From Zunongwangia profunda SM-A87 (GTDB taxonomy: Bacteria; Bacteroidota; Bacteroidia; Flavobacteriales; Flavobacteriaceae): 64,000 nt of DNA. Below the pieces are notes generated by a model, which had not been told where the DNA came from, searched no databases, and saw nothing but the letters and a program-made list of their open reading frames with translations. The stretch spans positions 1,923,501 to 1,987,500 of the forward strand of contig NC_014041.1 in the NCBI RefSeq assembly GCF_000023465.1, written 5' to 3'. Made by a program: the position numbers and the translations under genes. Positions 8,899 to 16,947 of this stretch are shown here, one piece after another. The first letter of the stretch is position 1. Every line of letters begins with the position of its first letter.

Positions 8899-9384
8899 CT
8901 ACTCATTGCGCTCAAATTTGTTGGTTTCTAAATTTTTTGAAACATTATTCCAAAGTAAAACCTGTCCGTTCATAGCAATATAAACATCCGGTTTTAGAAG
9001 CTGTAATGAGCTTATTGCATAGCCTAAATTAAATGGTGCATCAGTGTCTGCAGATGACCCCAAAATAAAAGATCCAACCAGTACTATGGTTTTTTTCAGG
9101 TTGAGTTTGCCGATATATTTTGCGGTATCTTCCATTGTAAAAGTACCGTGGGTTATTAAAATCTTTGTTGAATTAGCATTTCTAATCCTTTGTACTAACA
9201 GTTGTATGTCTTTCTCATCAATAGCCCTACTATCCTTTTTAAACACACTTTCAACAGCGTATTCAAAATCAACATTCGCCTTTTCAAGAAAGGTTTCAAT
9301 AGTAACGCTTGATTGGGTAATGCCTTTTCCATCTACATAGTCCAACCCTTCGATCGTGCCACCGGTAGTGAATATTTGTATCAT
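8899..9384 (-). CDS. Short asparaginase-domain protein
   Basis: 161 residues. TTGGTI (6-11) and THGTFTMEDTA carry the two conserved threonine/aspartate motifs of L-asparaginase N-terminal domains. The usual C-terminal domain is missing, since the family is about 320 residues, so this is the compact single-domain form, with unproven amidohydrolase activity. It forms a two-gene unit with the LuxR-type regulator. Confidence 0.7.
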   Translation of the reverse strand: MIQIFTTGGTIEGLDYVDGKGITQSSVTIETFLEKANVDFEYAVESVFKKDSRAIDEKDIQLLVQRIRNANSTKILITHGTFTMEDTAKYIGKLNLKKTIVLVGSFILGSSADTDAPFNLGYAISSLQLLKPDVYIAMNGQVLLWNNVSKNLETNKFERNE

Positions 9385-9521
9385 ATCAATAGATTCTAAC
9401 TGAACTATTAAATTTAACTAAAATGAATTCTTGCATTTACGCAACTGTTGCCCTATTTTCAAACCATATACTGTTTTAAAGTTCTTTTATTACGAACCTA
9501 CTTCTTTTTAAAGTTTCTTTA

Positions 9522-9566
9522 TGTAACATCAGTTACCAAGATTGGAATCAATTCTTAATATTTTTG
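9522..9566 (+). promoter_or_regulatory. Crp/Fnr-type operator and -7 box before DUF983-crp (site 1)
   Basis: Operator GTAAC-ATCA-GTTAC at 9523-9536. The -7 box TATTTTTG at 9559-9566 fits TAnnTTTG. The operator centre is 29.5 bp before the box, so a transcript would begin near 9572. This places the regulator gene under its own operator. Confidence 0.8.
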
Positions 9567-9583
9567 TTATTAAAAGAAAAAAA

Positions 9584-9970
9584 TTGAAAAGACCTTATCT
9601 TTACAGTCTCTTGTTTTTAAAGTGCCCGCAATGTAGGCAAGGGGAGTTTCTTGAAGCGCACCCTTACAAGCTTTCCAAAATGAACAAGGTCAAAGAGTCT
9701 TGCCCGAAATGTGGACTAAAATATAGTATTGAACCTGCTTTTTACACTGGTTCAATGTATGTGTCTTATGGGGTGGGAATTGCAGTAGGTGTTGCTGTTT
9801 TCGTCCTGACCTATTTTACAGGATTAGCAAGACATCCATTGGCCATTTTTGGTTATATCGTTTTGGGTCTGTTTTTATTAATGCCCTACATAGGTGCCGT
9901 TTCAAAATCTATTTGGGCGCACTTCTTTTTCAAATACGACCCAGAGGTTGCTAAAAAAGTAAAAGGATGA
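9584..9970 (+). CDS. DUF983 membrane protein
   Basis: 128 residues from the TTG at 9584. A longer frame starts at TTG 9542, but the predicted transcript begins near 9572, which excludes it. Two zinc-ribbon-like pairs, CPQC and CPKC, precede two hydrophobic segments, the DUF983 pattern. The function of the family is unknown. Its stop overlaps the start of the Crp/Fnr gene (ATGA), so the two are translationally coupled and share the autoregulated promoter. Confidence 0.75.
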   Translation: MKRPYLYSLLFLKCPQCRQGEFLEAHPYKLSKMNKVKESCPKCGLKYSIEPAFYTGSMYVSYGVGIAVGVAVFVLTYFTGLARHPLAIFGYIVLGLFLLMPYIGAVSKSIWAHFFFKYDPEVAKKVKG

Positions 9971-10593
9971 TTCAAGAACTAAAAAAACACTATGGCTCTG
10001 TATTTGAACCAGCACTTATAGACGAAATAAACCAGGTCGCAACCTTTATGGAAGTACCCGAAGGGCAAGATTTATTAAAACCTGGTCAGTATATTAAATC
10101 GATGCCTTTATTACTTTCTGGAAGCATAAAAATAATGCGTCCCGATGCCGATGGAGAAGAGTTATTACTATACCATCTTGAAAAAGGCGACACCTGTGCA
10201 ATGACGATGACTTGCTGTATGGGAAATACAAAGAGCGAAATACACGCTGTTTCTGAAACACCTGCAAAGCTACTTATGGTACCTATTGGTAAAATGGAAG
10301 AATGGTCGAGAAAATATAAAACTTGGCGCAATTTTGTTTTTGAAAGTTATCACGTGCGTATGATGGAAATGCTTGAAAGCATTGATAATATTGCGTTCAA
10401 CAATATGGACGAACGATTGGAAAAGTATCTTCAGAATAAAATTGAAATTTTAAATAGTAAGCATATTTACACGACCCATAAAGAGATAGCTCAAGATTTG
10501 CATACAAGTCGTGTCGTGGTTTCCAGACTGCTTAAAAGAATGGAAAACGATAAAAAAATTATATTACATAGAAGTTTTATTGAAGTCTTGTAA
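9967..10593 (+). CDS. Crp/Fnr-family regulator of the sulfur island
   Basis: 208 residues. An N-terminal cyclic-nucleotide-binding-like beta barrel (about 20-120) is followed by a dimer helix and a C-terminal winged HTH (about 150-208) with THKEIAQDLHTSRVVVSRLL. The recognition helix keeps the SR pair of Fnr but has valine where Fnr has its glutamate. C77, C83 and C84 (GDTC and TMTCC) sit in the barrel and could sense redox state or persulfide; the N-terminal Fe-S cysteines of Fnr are absent. The gene is coupled to DUF983. It is the natural candidate to bind the eight GTAAC-N4-GTTAC sites, one of which overlaps its own stop codon. Confidence 0.85.
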   Translation: MIQELKKHYGSVFEPALIDEINQVATFMEVPEGQDLLKPGQYIKSMPLLLSGSIKIMRPDADGEELLLYHLEKGDTCAMTMTCCMGNTKSEIHAVSETPAKLLMVPIGKMEEWSRKYKTWRNFVFESYHVRMMEMLESIDNIAFNNMDERLEKYLQNKIEILNSKHIYTTHKEIAQDLHTSRVVVSRLLKRMENDKKIILHRSFIEVL

Positions 10594-10633
10594 CATCAGT
10601 TACAAAAATTTAATATACCTACAAGTACATTTG
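10589..10633 (+). promoter_or_regulatory. Crp/Fnr-type operator and -7 box before tauE (site 2)
   Basis: GTAAC-ATCA-GTTAC at 10590-10603, identical in core to site 1, and -7 box TACATTTG at 10626-10633 with the same 29.5 bp spacing. The operator begins inside the last codons of the regulator gene. Confidence 0.8.
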
Positions 10634-10653
10634 TCCCATAATTGATTTGACAA

Positions 10654-11457
10654 ATGGAAATTGTAGAAATTTTAGGATACATAGGTTCGCTTTTCATTGG
10701 GCTCGTTTTAGGATTAATTGGCGGTGGTGGCTCAATTCTTACCGTTCCCATTTTAGTATATGCACTTTCTCTCAACCCAATAATAGCTACAGCATACTCG
10801 TTGTTTGTGGTGGGTACAACTTCATTGGTAGGAGCAATTAAAAATATGAAAAAGGGTAAAGTAGATTTTAAAACAGCCCTTATTTTTGCCGTTCCCGCTT
10901 TTACAGCTGTATATTTAACAAGAGCTTATTTAATCCCAGTAATTCCAGAACAACTTTTTGATGTTAAAAATTTTATGGTCACAAAAAATTTGGCCATTAT
11001 GCTCTTTTTTGCCATTGTAATGCTTTTGGCATCTATTACTATGATTCGCAATGGAAATCGGCAGTTTAATTCCGAAGTAATTGAAAAAAAATCTAATTAT
11101 CTTTTATTGAGTGTACAAGGTCTTTTCATAGGAGTTGTAACCGGAATGGTAGGCGCAGGAGGTGGTTTCTTGATTATCCCTGCTTTGGTACTCTTAGCCA
11201 AATTACCAATGAAAAAAGCAGTTGCAACCTCTCTTTTTATAATTGCTATTAATTCGTTAATAGGGTTTTTGGGAGATGTACAAAATTTAGATATTGATTG
11301 GCCATTCCTATTGATCTTTACAGGAATTTCAATAGTGGGTATTTTTATTGGGATTTGGCTTAATAAATTTATTGATGGTAAAAAATTGAAAAAGGCATTC
11401 GGATGGTTTGTGCTCATAATGGGAGTCTATATTATTTATAAGGAATTAAGTACATAA
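10654..11457 (+). CDS. TauE/SafE-family sulfite/sulfonate exporter
   Basis: 267 residues with about eight hydrophobic segments in two halves. Each half opens with a glycine-rich stretch (GLIGGGGS near 23-30; GMVGAGGGF near 164-172), the TauE/SafE (TSUP) pattern. Family members export sulfite or organosulfur anions across the inner membrane. Sulfite is the expected product of the persulfide dioxygenase nearby, so export is a plausible last step. It is first in the unit driven by operator site 2, followed after 6 bp by the hydroxylase-like gene. Confidence 0.85.
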   Translation: MEIVEILGYIGSLFIGLVLGLIGGGGSILTVPILVYALSLNPIIATAYSLFVVGTTSLVGAIKNMKKGKVDFKTALIFAVPAFTAVYLTRAYLIPVIPEQLFDVKNFMVTKNLAIMLFFAIVMLLASITMIRNGNRQFNSEVIEKKSNYLLLSVQGLFIGVVTGMVGAGGGFLIIPALVLLAKLPMKKAVATSLFIIAINSLIGFLGDVQNLDIDWPFLLIFTGISIVGIFIGIWLNKFIDGKKLKKAFGWFVLIMGVYIIYKELST

Positions 11458-11463
11458 CAGATT

Positions 11464-12345
11464 TTGGAAAAGTATATTGACATCATCTTAAATTCATTTT
11501 CAGGTTACTGGAATTATCTTGGCAAGGAAATATCCGACCCATCTTGGACCAATTATTTTTATTGGTTGTTAGCATTATCCTTACTCGTGTTTCTATTGGA
11601 AATTATTGTGCCTTGGCGAAAGAAACAGTCTATAATTAGAAAAGGGTTCTGGCTTGATGCTTTTTACATTCTTTTCAATTTCTTCTTGTTTTCTTTAATT
11701 GGTTACAATGCACTATCTAATGTTGGCGTAGCATTATTTAATGACTTCTTGGGCCTATTTGGTATTACAAATATTGTGGCATTAGAGGTGCAGACACTTC
11801 CCGTATGGTCGCAACTTTTTATAATGTTCATCGTTGCAGATTTCATCCAATGGAACGTTCACAGATTGCTACATCGTGTACCGTGGCTATGGCAATTCCA
11901 TAAGGTTCATCACAGCGTAAAGGAAATGGGATTTGCCGCACAGTTCCGTTTTCATTTTATGGAAACCATCGTCTATAAATCCATTCAATATGTCCCATTT
12001 GCATTGATAGGTTTCGGTATCGAGCAATTTTTTGTCGTGCATATGTTTGCCGTCTTTGTAGGCCATCTCAATCACGCAAACCTTGACTGGAGCTATGGAA
12101 AGTTAGGCTACGTATTCAACAATCCTCGTATGCATATTTGGCATCATTCCAAAGAATTGCCAGAAAAACATCCATATGGGATGAATTTTGGTCTTACCTT
12201 GAGTATTTGGGATTACCTTTTTAGAACCGCCTACGTTCCCAAAAGTGGTAGGGATATCGAATTAGGCTTTGAAGACGACACTAATTTTCCAAGAACTTTT
12301 TTGGAACAGATGAAATATCCGTTTAAGAAAACCAAAGAAGCGTAA
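11464..12345 (+). CDS. Fatty acid hydroxylase/sterol desaturase-family membrane protein
   Basis: 293 residues from a TTG start 6 bp after the TauE stop. Histidine clusters typical of di-iron membrane hydroxylases are present: HRLLH (133-137), HKVHH (146-150), then HLNH and HIWHH further on. Several hydrophobic segments surround them. The family uses O2 to hydroxylate or desaturate lipids. The substrate here is unknown, and its link to sulfur metabolism rests only on co-transcription with the exporter. The stop codon is inside operator site 3. Confidence 0.75.
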   Translation: MEKYIDIILNSFSGYWNYLGKEISDPSWTNYFYWLLALSLLVFLLEIIVPWRKKQSIIRKGFWLDAFYILFNFFLFSLIGYNALSNVGVALFNDFLGLFGITNIVALEVQTLPVWSQLFIMFIVADFIQWNVHRLLHRVPWLWQFHKVHHSVKEMGFAAQFRFHFMETIVYKSIQYVPFALIGFGIEQFFVVHMFAVFVGHLNHANLDWSYGKLGYVFNNPRMHIWHHSKELPEKHPYGMNFGLTLSIWDYLFRTAYVPKSGRDIELGFEDDTNFPRTFLEQMKYPFKKTKEA

Positions 12346-12385
12346 CATTGGTTACTGAAAAACAGTATTGTGCCGCATAATTTTA
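12342..12385 (+). promoter_or_regulatory. Crp/Fnr-type operator and -7 box before the first MBL-rhodanese gene (site 3)
   Basis: GTAAC-ATTG-GTTAC at 12342-12355 and a -7 box TAATTTTA at 12378-12385 (last base differs from TAnnTTTG), spacing 29.5 bp. The predicted leader to the ATG at 12473 is about 80 bases and contains a palindromic insert. Confidence 0.75.
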
Positions 12386-12406
12386 TCATATAAAAAAAGT
12401 AATTCA

Positions 12407-12442
12407 GCTTTCGCGTCGTGCCTGCCAGCAGGCAGGAAAGCG
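12407..12442. repeat. Nested palindrome in the leader of the MBL-rhodanese gene
   Basis: GCTTTCGCG (12407-12415) and AAAGCG (12437-12442) look like the two parts of the 16-base palindrome found elsewhere in the island. They are separated by 21 bases that hold a second palindrome, CCTGCC-AGCA-GGCAGG (12421-12436). It would fold in the 5' leader. Confidence 0.5.
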
Positions 12443-12472
12443 TAATTTCAAAAAACATTAAAATCAAATAGT

Positions 12473-13891
12473 ATGAAAATCGAACAAATTTATACTGGAT
12501 GTTTGGCGCAGGGAGCCTACTATATTGAAAGCAAAGGCGAAGTAGCCATCATAGACCCGTTGCGTGAAGTGCAACCCTATATTGACAAATCGGAAGCGGC
12601 AGGCTCAAAAATCAAATACATTTTTGAGACCCACTTTCACGCCGATTTTGTTTCGGGTCACGTAACCCTTTCAGAAAAAACGGGTGCACCCATTATTTAT
12701 GGGCCCAATGCCAATCCAAATTTTGAATCGATAACAGCAAAAGATGGGCAGGAATTCAAATTGGGCGAATTGACTTTTGTAGTACTGCATACACCAGGAC
12801 ATACAATGGAGAGCACTACCTATCTGTTGCGTGACAAGAACGGAAAAGACCACGCGTTGTTTACGGGCGATACGCTCTTTTTAGGCGATGTTGGCCGTCC
12901 AGACCTTGCGCAAAAGGCAGCACATATGACACAGGAAGAATTGGCCGGAACGCTCTACGATAGCCTGCGCAATAAAATAATGCCCCTTGCAGATGATATT
13001 ACGGTTTATCCCGCACACGGTGCAGGTTCGGCCTGTGGCAAGAATATGATGAAGGAAACCGTGGATACATTGGGCAACCAAAAGCAAATGAACTACGCGC
13101 TGCGTGCCGATATGAGCAAAGAAGAGTTCATCAAAGAAGTGACCGATGGCCTACTGCCGCCACCAGCCTATTTCCCGATGAATGTAAAACTGAACAAAGA
13201 AGGCTATAAGGATATTGATGACGTCATCGCTCAAGGCGAAAATGCCCTGTCCCCAGATGCCTTTGAAGCGGCCGCCAATGAAACAGGTGCCGTAATGTTG
13301 GACACGAGACACCAGAACGATTTTGCCAAAGGGCATATTCCCGGCTCAATTTTCATAGGTATCGATGGTAGTTTTGCGCCTTGGGTGGGCGATTTGATAA
13401 AAGATGTTCAACAACCTATTTTATTGATAGCAGATAAAGACCGCATAGAAGAGGTCATCACACGTTTATCGCGTGTAGGTTTCGATAATACGATGGGTTA
13501 TCTCGATGGTGGTTTTGAAGCTTGGAAAAAAGCGAGCAAAGAATATGACACGGTAACTTCCATTCCAGCAACAGAGTTTAAACAGATTGAAGATGACAGT
13601 AATAATGATGTTCCCGTATTTGATGTAAGAAAGTCAGGGGAGTTCCAGAGTGAACACGTTGTTAATGCAAACCATACATCCCTGTCCGAAATTAACGACC
13701 ACTTAGCCGGATATCCAGACAATGAAACTTTTTACGTGCATTGTGCAGGTGGCTATCGCAGTATGATTGCAGCTTCCATTTTAAAAAGCAGGGGTATCCA
13801 CAACTTAATTGATGTTCAGGGTGGTTTTAAGGCTATAAAAGAAGCAGGAGTGGAAACCACCGATTATGTGTGCCCATCCACGTTAAAATAA
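12473..13891 (+). CDS. CstB-like persulfide dioxygenase: MBL fold plus two rhodanese domains
   Basis: 472 residues. The N-terminal metallo-beta-lactamase domain (1 to about 240) has THFHADFVSGH (H54, H56, D58, H63), later GHTMES and GDTLFLGDVGRPD. A first rhodanese domain lacks its cysteine (LLIADKDR). The second, C-terminal one has the active loop HCAGGYRS with C424. This MBL, pseudo-rhodanese, rhodanese order is that of CstB, which oxidises persulfides to sulfite and thiosulfate with a mononuclear iron. It is alone between operator site 3 and a terminator. A paralogue lies at 25699-27030. Confidence 0.85.
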   Translation: MKIEQIYTGCLAQGAYYIESKGEVAIIDPLREVQPYIDKSEAAGSKIKYIFETHFHADFVSGHVTLSEKTGAPIIYGPNANPNFESITAKDGQEFKLGELTFVVLHTPGHTMESTTYLLRDKNGKDHALFTGDTLFLGDVGRPDLAQKAAHMTQEELAGTLYDSLRNKIMPLADDITVYPAHGAGSACGKNMMKETVDTLGNQKQMNYALRADMSKEEFIKEVTDGLLPPPAYFPMNVKLNKEGYKDIDDVIAQGENALSPDAFEAAANETGAVMLDTRHQNDFAKGHIPGSIFIGIDGSFAPWVGDLIKDVQQPILLIADKDRIEEVITRLSRVGFDNTMGYLDGGFEAWKKASKEYDTVTSIPATEFKQIEDDSNNDVPVFDVRKSGEFQSEHVVNANHTSLSEINDHLAGYPDNETFYVHCAGGYRSMIAASILKSRGIHNLIDVQGGFKAIKEAGVETTDYVCPSTLK

Positions 13892-13918
13892 AAGCTTGGT
13901 TTTAGTAAAGCAAAGAGT

Positions 13919-13950
13919 ATAAAGCGGCAAGTGATTGTCGCTTTATATTT
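13919..13950 (+). terminator. Intrinsic terminator
   Basis: A 12 bp stem (13919-13930 with 13935-13946, one G-T pair) closes a GTGA loop and is followed by a short T-run. It lies between the MBL-rhodanese gene and the converging methyltransferase gene and could serve both. Confidence 0.75.
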
Positions 13951-14544
13951 TTAGGATTTTTTCTTAAATACTAATGTGGTCATCGCTCGCTCATCTTGTA
14001 CATTAGTAGTTTTTACGGGTTCAATGAGCTCAACCGTAAATTCCTTTAGTAAGTTTTCAATCCTTTCACGAGTAAGATAATATGTCCCCTTTTGCCCATT
14101 TTCCTTATATGTGATTTCTGGGGCATTACCGTCCAGACCAATATTTGATGCCATTCTAATGAGCAATGAGCCATTGGGTTTCAGTACACGAACCAATTCT
14201 GAAAACATAGCGGTAAATTGGGTTTGGCTTTGTGCGAAATGCAAAACAGCGCAACATAGAATATGGTCAAAACTGTTTTGGTCGTACGGTAACTTATCTA
14301 AACTTCCAACACTAAAATTTTTGCCGTATTCTGGGTATTCCGCTTTCGCGAAAGCGAGAAAATCAACATCCTTATCTATTCCGTACAGCTCAAAATCGTT
14401 TTGGTAAGACCATTTTAGGTTTCTGCCCTTTCCGCATCCCGCATCTAGGATGGATTGACCTTCTTGATAGCGTCCTTTTAGGATTTGGTCAATCACGTAG
14501 ATGTCAACATTGCCGATTAAATTGAAAGTGTTCTTGTAATTCAT
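13951..14544 (-). CDS. Class I SAM-dependent methyltransferase
   Basis: 197 residues. ILDAGCGKGRN is motif I for AdoMet binding, followed by LYGIDKD, then FDHILCCAVLHF and ELVRVLKPNGSLLIRM for motifs IV-V. The substrate cannot be told. The segment LAFAKAE is encoded by a perfect 16-base palindrome that recurs in two other genes of the island. It is transcribed against its neighbours and has no GTAAC operator of its own upstream; site 4 lies in the gap but faces the peroxiredoxin. Confidence 0.75.
   Translation of the reverse strand: MNYKNTFNLIGNVDIYVIDQILKGRYQEGQSILDAGCGKGRNLKWSYQNDFELYGIDKDVDFLAFAKAEYPEYGKNFSVGSLDKLPYDQNSFDHILCCAVLHFAQSQTQFTAMFSELVRVLKPNGSLLIRMASNIGLDGNAPEITYKENGQKGTYYLTRERIENLLKEFTVELIEPVKTTNVQDERAMTTLVFKKKS
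14341..14356. repeat. Intragenic 16-base palindrome, copy 1
   Basis: CGCTTTCGCGAAAGCG inside the methyltransferase gene, read there as part of AFAKA. Identical copies are at 25809-25824 and 32657-32672. Confidence 0.8.
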
Positions 14545-14591
14545 ACATCCATAATTGAATCAACAATATAAAAAGAATTAATCGCGGTTTA

Positions 14592-14636
14592 TGTAACTCT
14601 TGTTACTGTCTTTGCACGGTATTCTGCATAATTTTA
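14592..14636 (+). promoter_or_regulatory. Crp/Fnr-type operator and -7 box before the peroxiredoxin (site 4)
   Basis: GTAAC-TCTT-GTTAC at 14593-14606 and -7 box TAATTTTA at 14629-14636, spacing 29.5 bp. Start codon 14661 is about 20 bases after the predicted transcript start. Confidence 0.75.
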
Positions 14637-14660
14637 TACCTCAGAACAAAGGGAAATACT

Positions 14661-15320
14661 ATGGAAAACACAATTGAAAATGGCGTAACATCAATGCCAA
14701 GAATTGGCGACGAAGCCCCCGATTTTAAAGCAAAGACAACTAAGGGCGACATCCAGATGGCAGACTTTGCAAAGGACAAATGGATAGTGATGTTCTCTCA
14801 CCCAGCAGACTTTACACCCGTTTGTACCACCGAGATGAGTGGCTTTGCAACCCGTAAAGAAGAATTTGATGCACTTAACACGGAACTTCTTGGATTAAGC
14901 ATCGATAGCATACACGCTCACTTAGGGTGGGTTGCCAACGTAAGGGAAAAAACAGGGGTTTATTTTGACTTCCCGATTATTGCAGATATCGATATGAAGG
15001 TTTCAAAGCTTTACGGAATGCTGCAACCCAACGAGAGTGAAACTGCAGCCGTACGCGCGGTTTTCTTTATCGACCCTAAAAAGAAAATCCGTTTGATTAT
15101 GTACTATCCGCTTAACGTGGGTAGAAATATGGACGAGATTTTAAGATCCCTTGAGGCTTTGCAAACTTCAGATAAACACGGCGTGGCTATGCCGCTGGAC
15201 TGGAAAAAAGGCGACAAGGTAATTGTGCCGCCACCAAAAAATCTTGAAGAAATGGAAGCACGTATCGCAGATGATAGCTGTGAAAAAGTAGATTTTTATT
15301 TAGCGAAAAAATTCTTGTAA
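14661..15320 (+). CDS. 1-Cys peroxiredoxin (Prx6 type)
   Basis: 219 residues, the usual length of the Prx6 group. The peroxidatic motif is FSHPADFTPVCTTE with C55, and the C-terminal extension contains PLDWKKGD and VDFYLAKKFL. It reduces peroxides in the cytoplasm. In this context it probably removes H2O2 or reacts with persulfides formed during sulfide oxidation. It is a single-gene unit between operator site 4 and a perfect terminator. Confidence 0.85.
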   Translation: MENTIENGVTSMPRIGDEAPDFKAKTTKGDIQMADFAKDKWIVMFSHPADFTPVCTTEMSGFATRKEEFDALNTELLGLSIDSIHAHLGWVANVREKTGVYFDFPIIADIDMKVSKLYGMLQPNESETAAVRAVFFIDPKKKIRLIMYYPLNVGRNMDEILRSLEALQTSDKHGVAMPLDWKKGDKVIVPPPKNLEEMEARIADDSCEKVDFYLAKKFL

Positions 15321-15360
15321 GCAATCAAGTTGGTTTTGCAAGTTAAGGTTGGTTAGTAGG

Positions 15361-15390
15361 GAAGCGACGAGTAATCGTCGCTTCTTTTTT
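15361..15390 (+). terminator. Intrinsic terminator after the peroxiredoxin
   Basis: A perfect 10 bp stem (GAAGCGACGA with TCGTCGCTTC) around a GTAA loop, followed by six T. Confidence 0.85.
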
Positions 15391-15398
15391 GGACTACT

Positions 15399-15442
15399 GT
15401 AACATAGGTTACTAACTTCTTACTTCTTCATCCTTAATTTTA
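15399..15442 (+). promoter_or_regulatory. Crp/Fnr-type operator and -7 box before the exported rhodaneses (site 5)
   Basis: GTAAC-ATAG-GTTAC at 15399-15412 and -7 box TAATTTTA at 15435-15442, spacing 29.5 bp. The ATG at 15466 follows the predicted start by about 18 bases. Confidence 0.75.
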
Positions 15443-15465
15443 AATTTTATTGGTAGTGAAAAATA

Positions 15466-15840
15466 ATGAAGAAAATAGCAATAATTATAATACTTATGAG
15501 CACTCTCTCTGGCGCAAATGCGCAACAAAACGACACATTAAAAATCTTAACAGCTTCAGAATTTAATGAAGCCATCAAAAACAACAATGTTCAGTTGATA
15601 GATGTACGTACTGCAAAAGAATTTAGCGAAGGAGCAATTAAAAACGCATTGAATATCGACTTCTTTCAGCAAGAAACGTTCAATAAAGAATTTGGTAAGC
15701 TGAATAAAGAACAACCTGTCTATCTCTACTGTCGTTCAGGAAACCGAAGTCAGCAGGCAGCCAGGAAGTTAGACTCTTTAGGTTTTAAGAAAATCTATGA
15801 TTTGAAAGGCGGTTATATGGGCTGGCCGTATAAAAAATAG
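15466..15840 (+). CDS. Exported single-domain rhodanese
   Basis: 124 residues with a signal peptide (MKKIAIIIILMSTLSGANAQ, cleaved after ANA or AQ). The domain has LIDVRTAKEF, then the active-site loop YCRSGNRS with its cysteine, and ends GGYMGWP. It would move sulfane sulfur between thiols in the periplasm. It is first in the unit driven by operator site 5 and is followed within 20 bases by a second exported rhodanese. Confidence 0.85.
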   Translation: MKKIAIIIILMSTLSGANAQQNDTLKILTASEFNEAIKNNNVQLIDVRTAKEFSEGAIKNALNIDFFQQETFNKEFGKLNKEQPVYLYCRSGNRSQQAARKLDSLGFKKIYDLKGGYMGWPYKK

Positions 15841-15859
15841 CCCGATGTATCAAACAAAT

Positions 15860-16357
15860 ATGAAGACTCTTCTGACGATTTTTGCGGTTACCCTATTTGC
15901 CTTGACCACGGCTGCTCAAAAGCCCGTGGACAATCCAGAGTATCAAAAAATGCTGGACACATTGTTAACGCACTCTGTAAATGAGATTTCGCCAAACGAA
16001 GTTCAACCCAATAAGGATGTTATTTTCCTGGACACAAGAGCAAAAAAGGAATTCAAGGTAAGCCGTATAGATGGGGCGATTTGGGTAGGTTTTTTATCTT
16101 TTAATAAGCGTAGAGTAAAAGAGATTCCAAAAGATAAAAAAATAATTCTCTATTGTTCAGTAGGATACCGAAGCGAAAAAATTGCAGAAAAATTACAAGA
16201 AGAAGGCTTTACCGATATCCATAATCTATATGGAGGCATTTTTGAATGGCTCAATAAAGGTAAGATCGTGGTAAATGATAAAGGACCTACCCAAGAAATA
16301 CATCCTTACAACAAACATTGGGGACAATGGCTGGATAAAGGGGTTAAGGCTTATTAA
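15860..16357 (+). CDS. Exported rhodanese-like protein
   Basis: 165 residues from the ATG at 15860, which opens a clean signal peptide (MKTLLTIFAVTLFALTTAAQ); an ATG at 15845 adds five residues and spoils it. The domain has FLDTRAKKEF and the active loop YCSVGYRS with its cysteine, then GGIFEW. A tail of about 25 residues (HPYNKHWGQWL) follows. It acts in the periplasm, in the same unit as the rhodanese before it. Confidence 0.8.
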   Translation: MKTLLTIFAVTLFALTTAAQKPVDNPEYQKMLDTLLTHSVNEISPNEVQPNKDVIFLDTRAKKEFKVSRIDGAIWVGFLSFNKRRVKEIPKDKKIILYCSVGYRSEKIAEKLQEEGFTDIHNLYGGIFEWLNKGKIVVNDKGPTQEIHPYNKHWGQWLDKGVKAY

Positions 16358-16413
16358 GTTGATATAGCCTACGACTTTAGAGAATAATTCAAAATTATTT
16401 TAGATTCTTAGTG

Positions 16414-16569
16414 ATGACGGAAAAAGAGCAATATGAAACCATAGAAAAAGAAATACATAGTGATGAAAGTCCTGTTGGTATCGATGCCAAAAAAACACAC
16501 ATCATCATCATTCACAAATTAATGAAAATAGAAGAACGCTTGACCCAAATAGAAAATAGATTAAAATGA
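16414..16569 (+). CDS. Small 51-residue protein
   Basis: A charged, probably helical protein (MTEKEQYETIEKEIHSDESP at the start, KIEERLTQIENRLK at the end). I do not recognise a domain; the last 16 residues have heptad-like spacing that could form a short coiled coil. Its stop overlaps the ATG of the HMA gene (ATGA at 16566), a strong sign that it is translated and coupled to it. Confidence 0.6.
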   Translation: MTEKEQYETIEKEIHSDESPVGIDAKKTHIIIIHKLMKIEERLTQIENRLK

Positions 16570-16890
16570 AAACAACACTAAAATTACAGAATGTGAAGTG
16601 TGCCGGTTGCACAAATGGCATCGCTGTACGATTGTTAAAGTTATCAGATATTCACGAAGTAGCGATAAGTAACGCAACTTCAGAAGTTACCTTCTCTTAT
16701 GAAACTGTAACTGACCTCGCCAACGCAGAGCGCACACTCACAAATGGGCGATCCAACGGAAGATATAGATAATGCGATTGTGAACAAAGTAAAATCATAC
16801 ATAAGTTGTTTGGAAAAGGCAAAAACAAGTGGTCAAATAACTAAATTGCTCAAATTAAACGTGTTTAAAATTTATTTTGGACAGGATTGA
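16566..16890 (+). pseudogene. Heavy-metal-associated (HMA) protein with a frame break
   Basis: The first frame (16566-16772, 68 codons) has the HMA fold with the metal site VKCAGCTNG. Near 16740 the family-like continuation passes to the +1 frame: MGDPTEDIDN followed by NKVKSYISC, matching the conserved KSYxSC tail of small Bacteroidota HMA proteins, and runs to 16890. One extra base would explain this. An intact protein would bind a soft metal such as copper. The frame break may be real or an assembly error. The alternative is a genuinely shorter protein. Confidence 0.55.
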
Positions 16891-16947
16891 AAAGATATAA
16901 TCAAACAAGGCTAATTATTTTTTTTGTTTAAATTTGCCCTTATTCTA

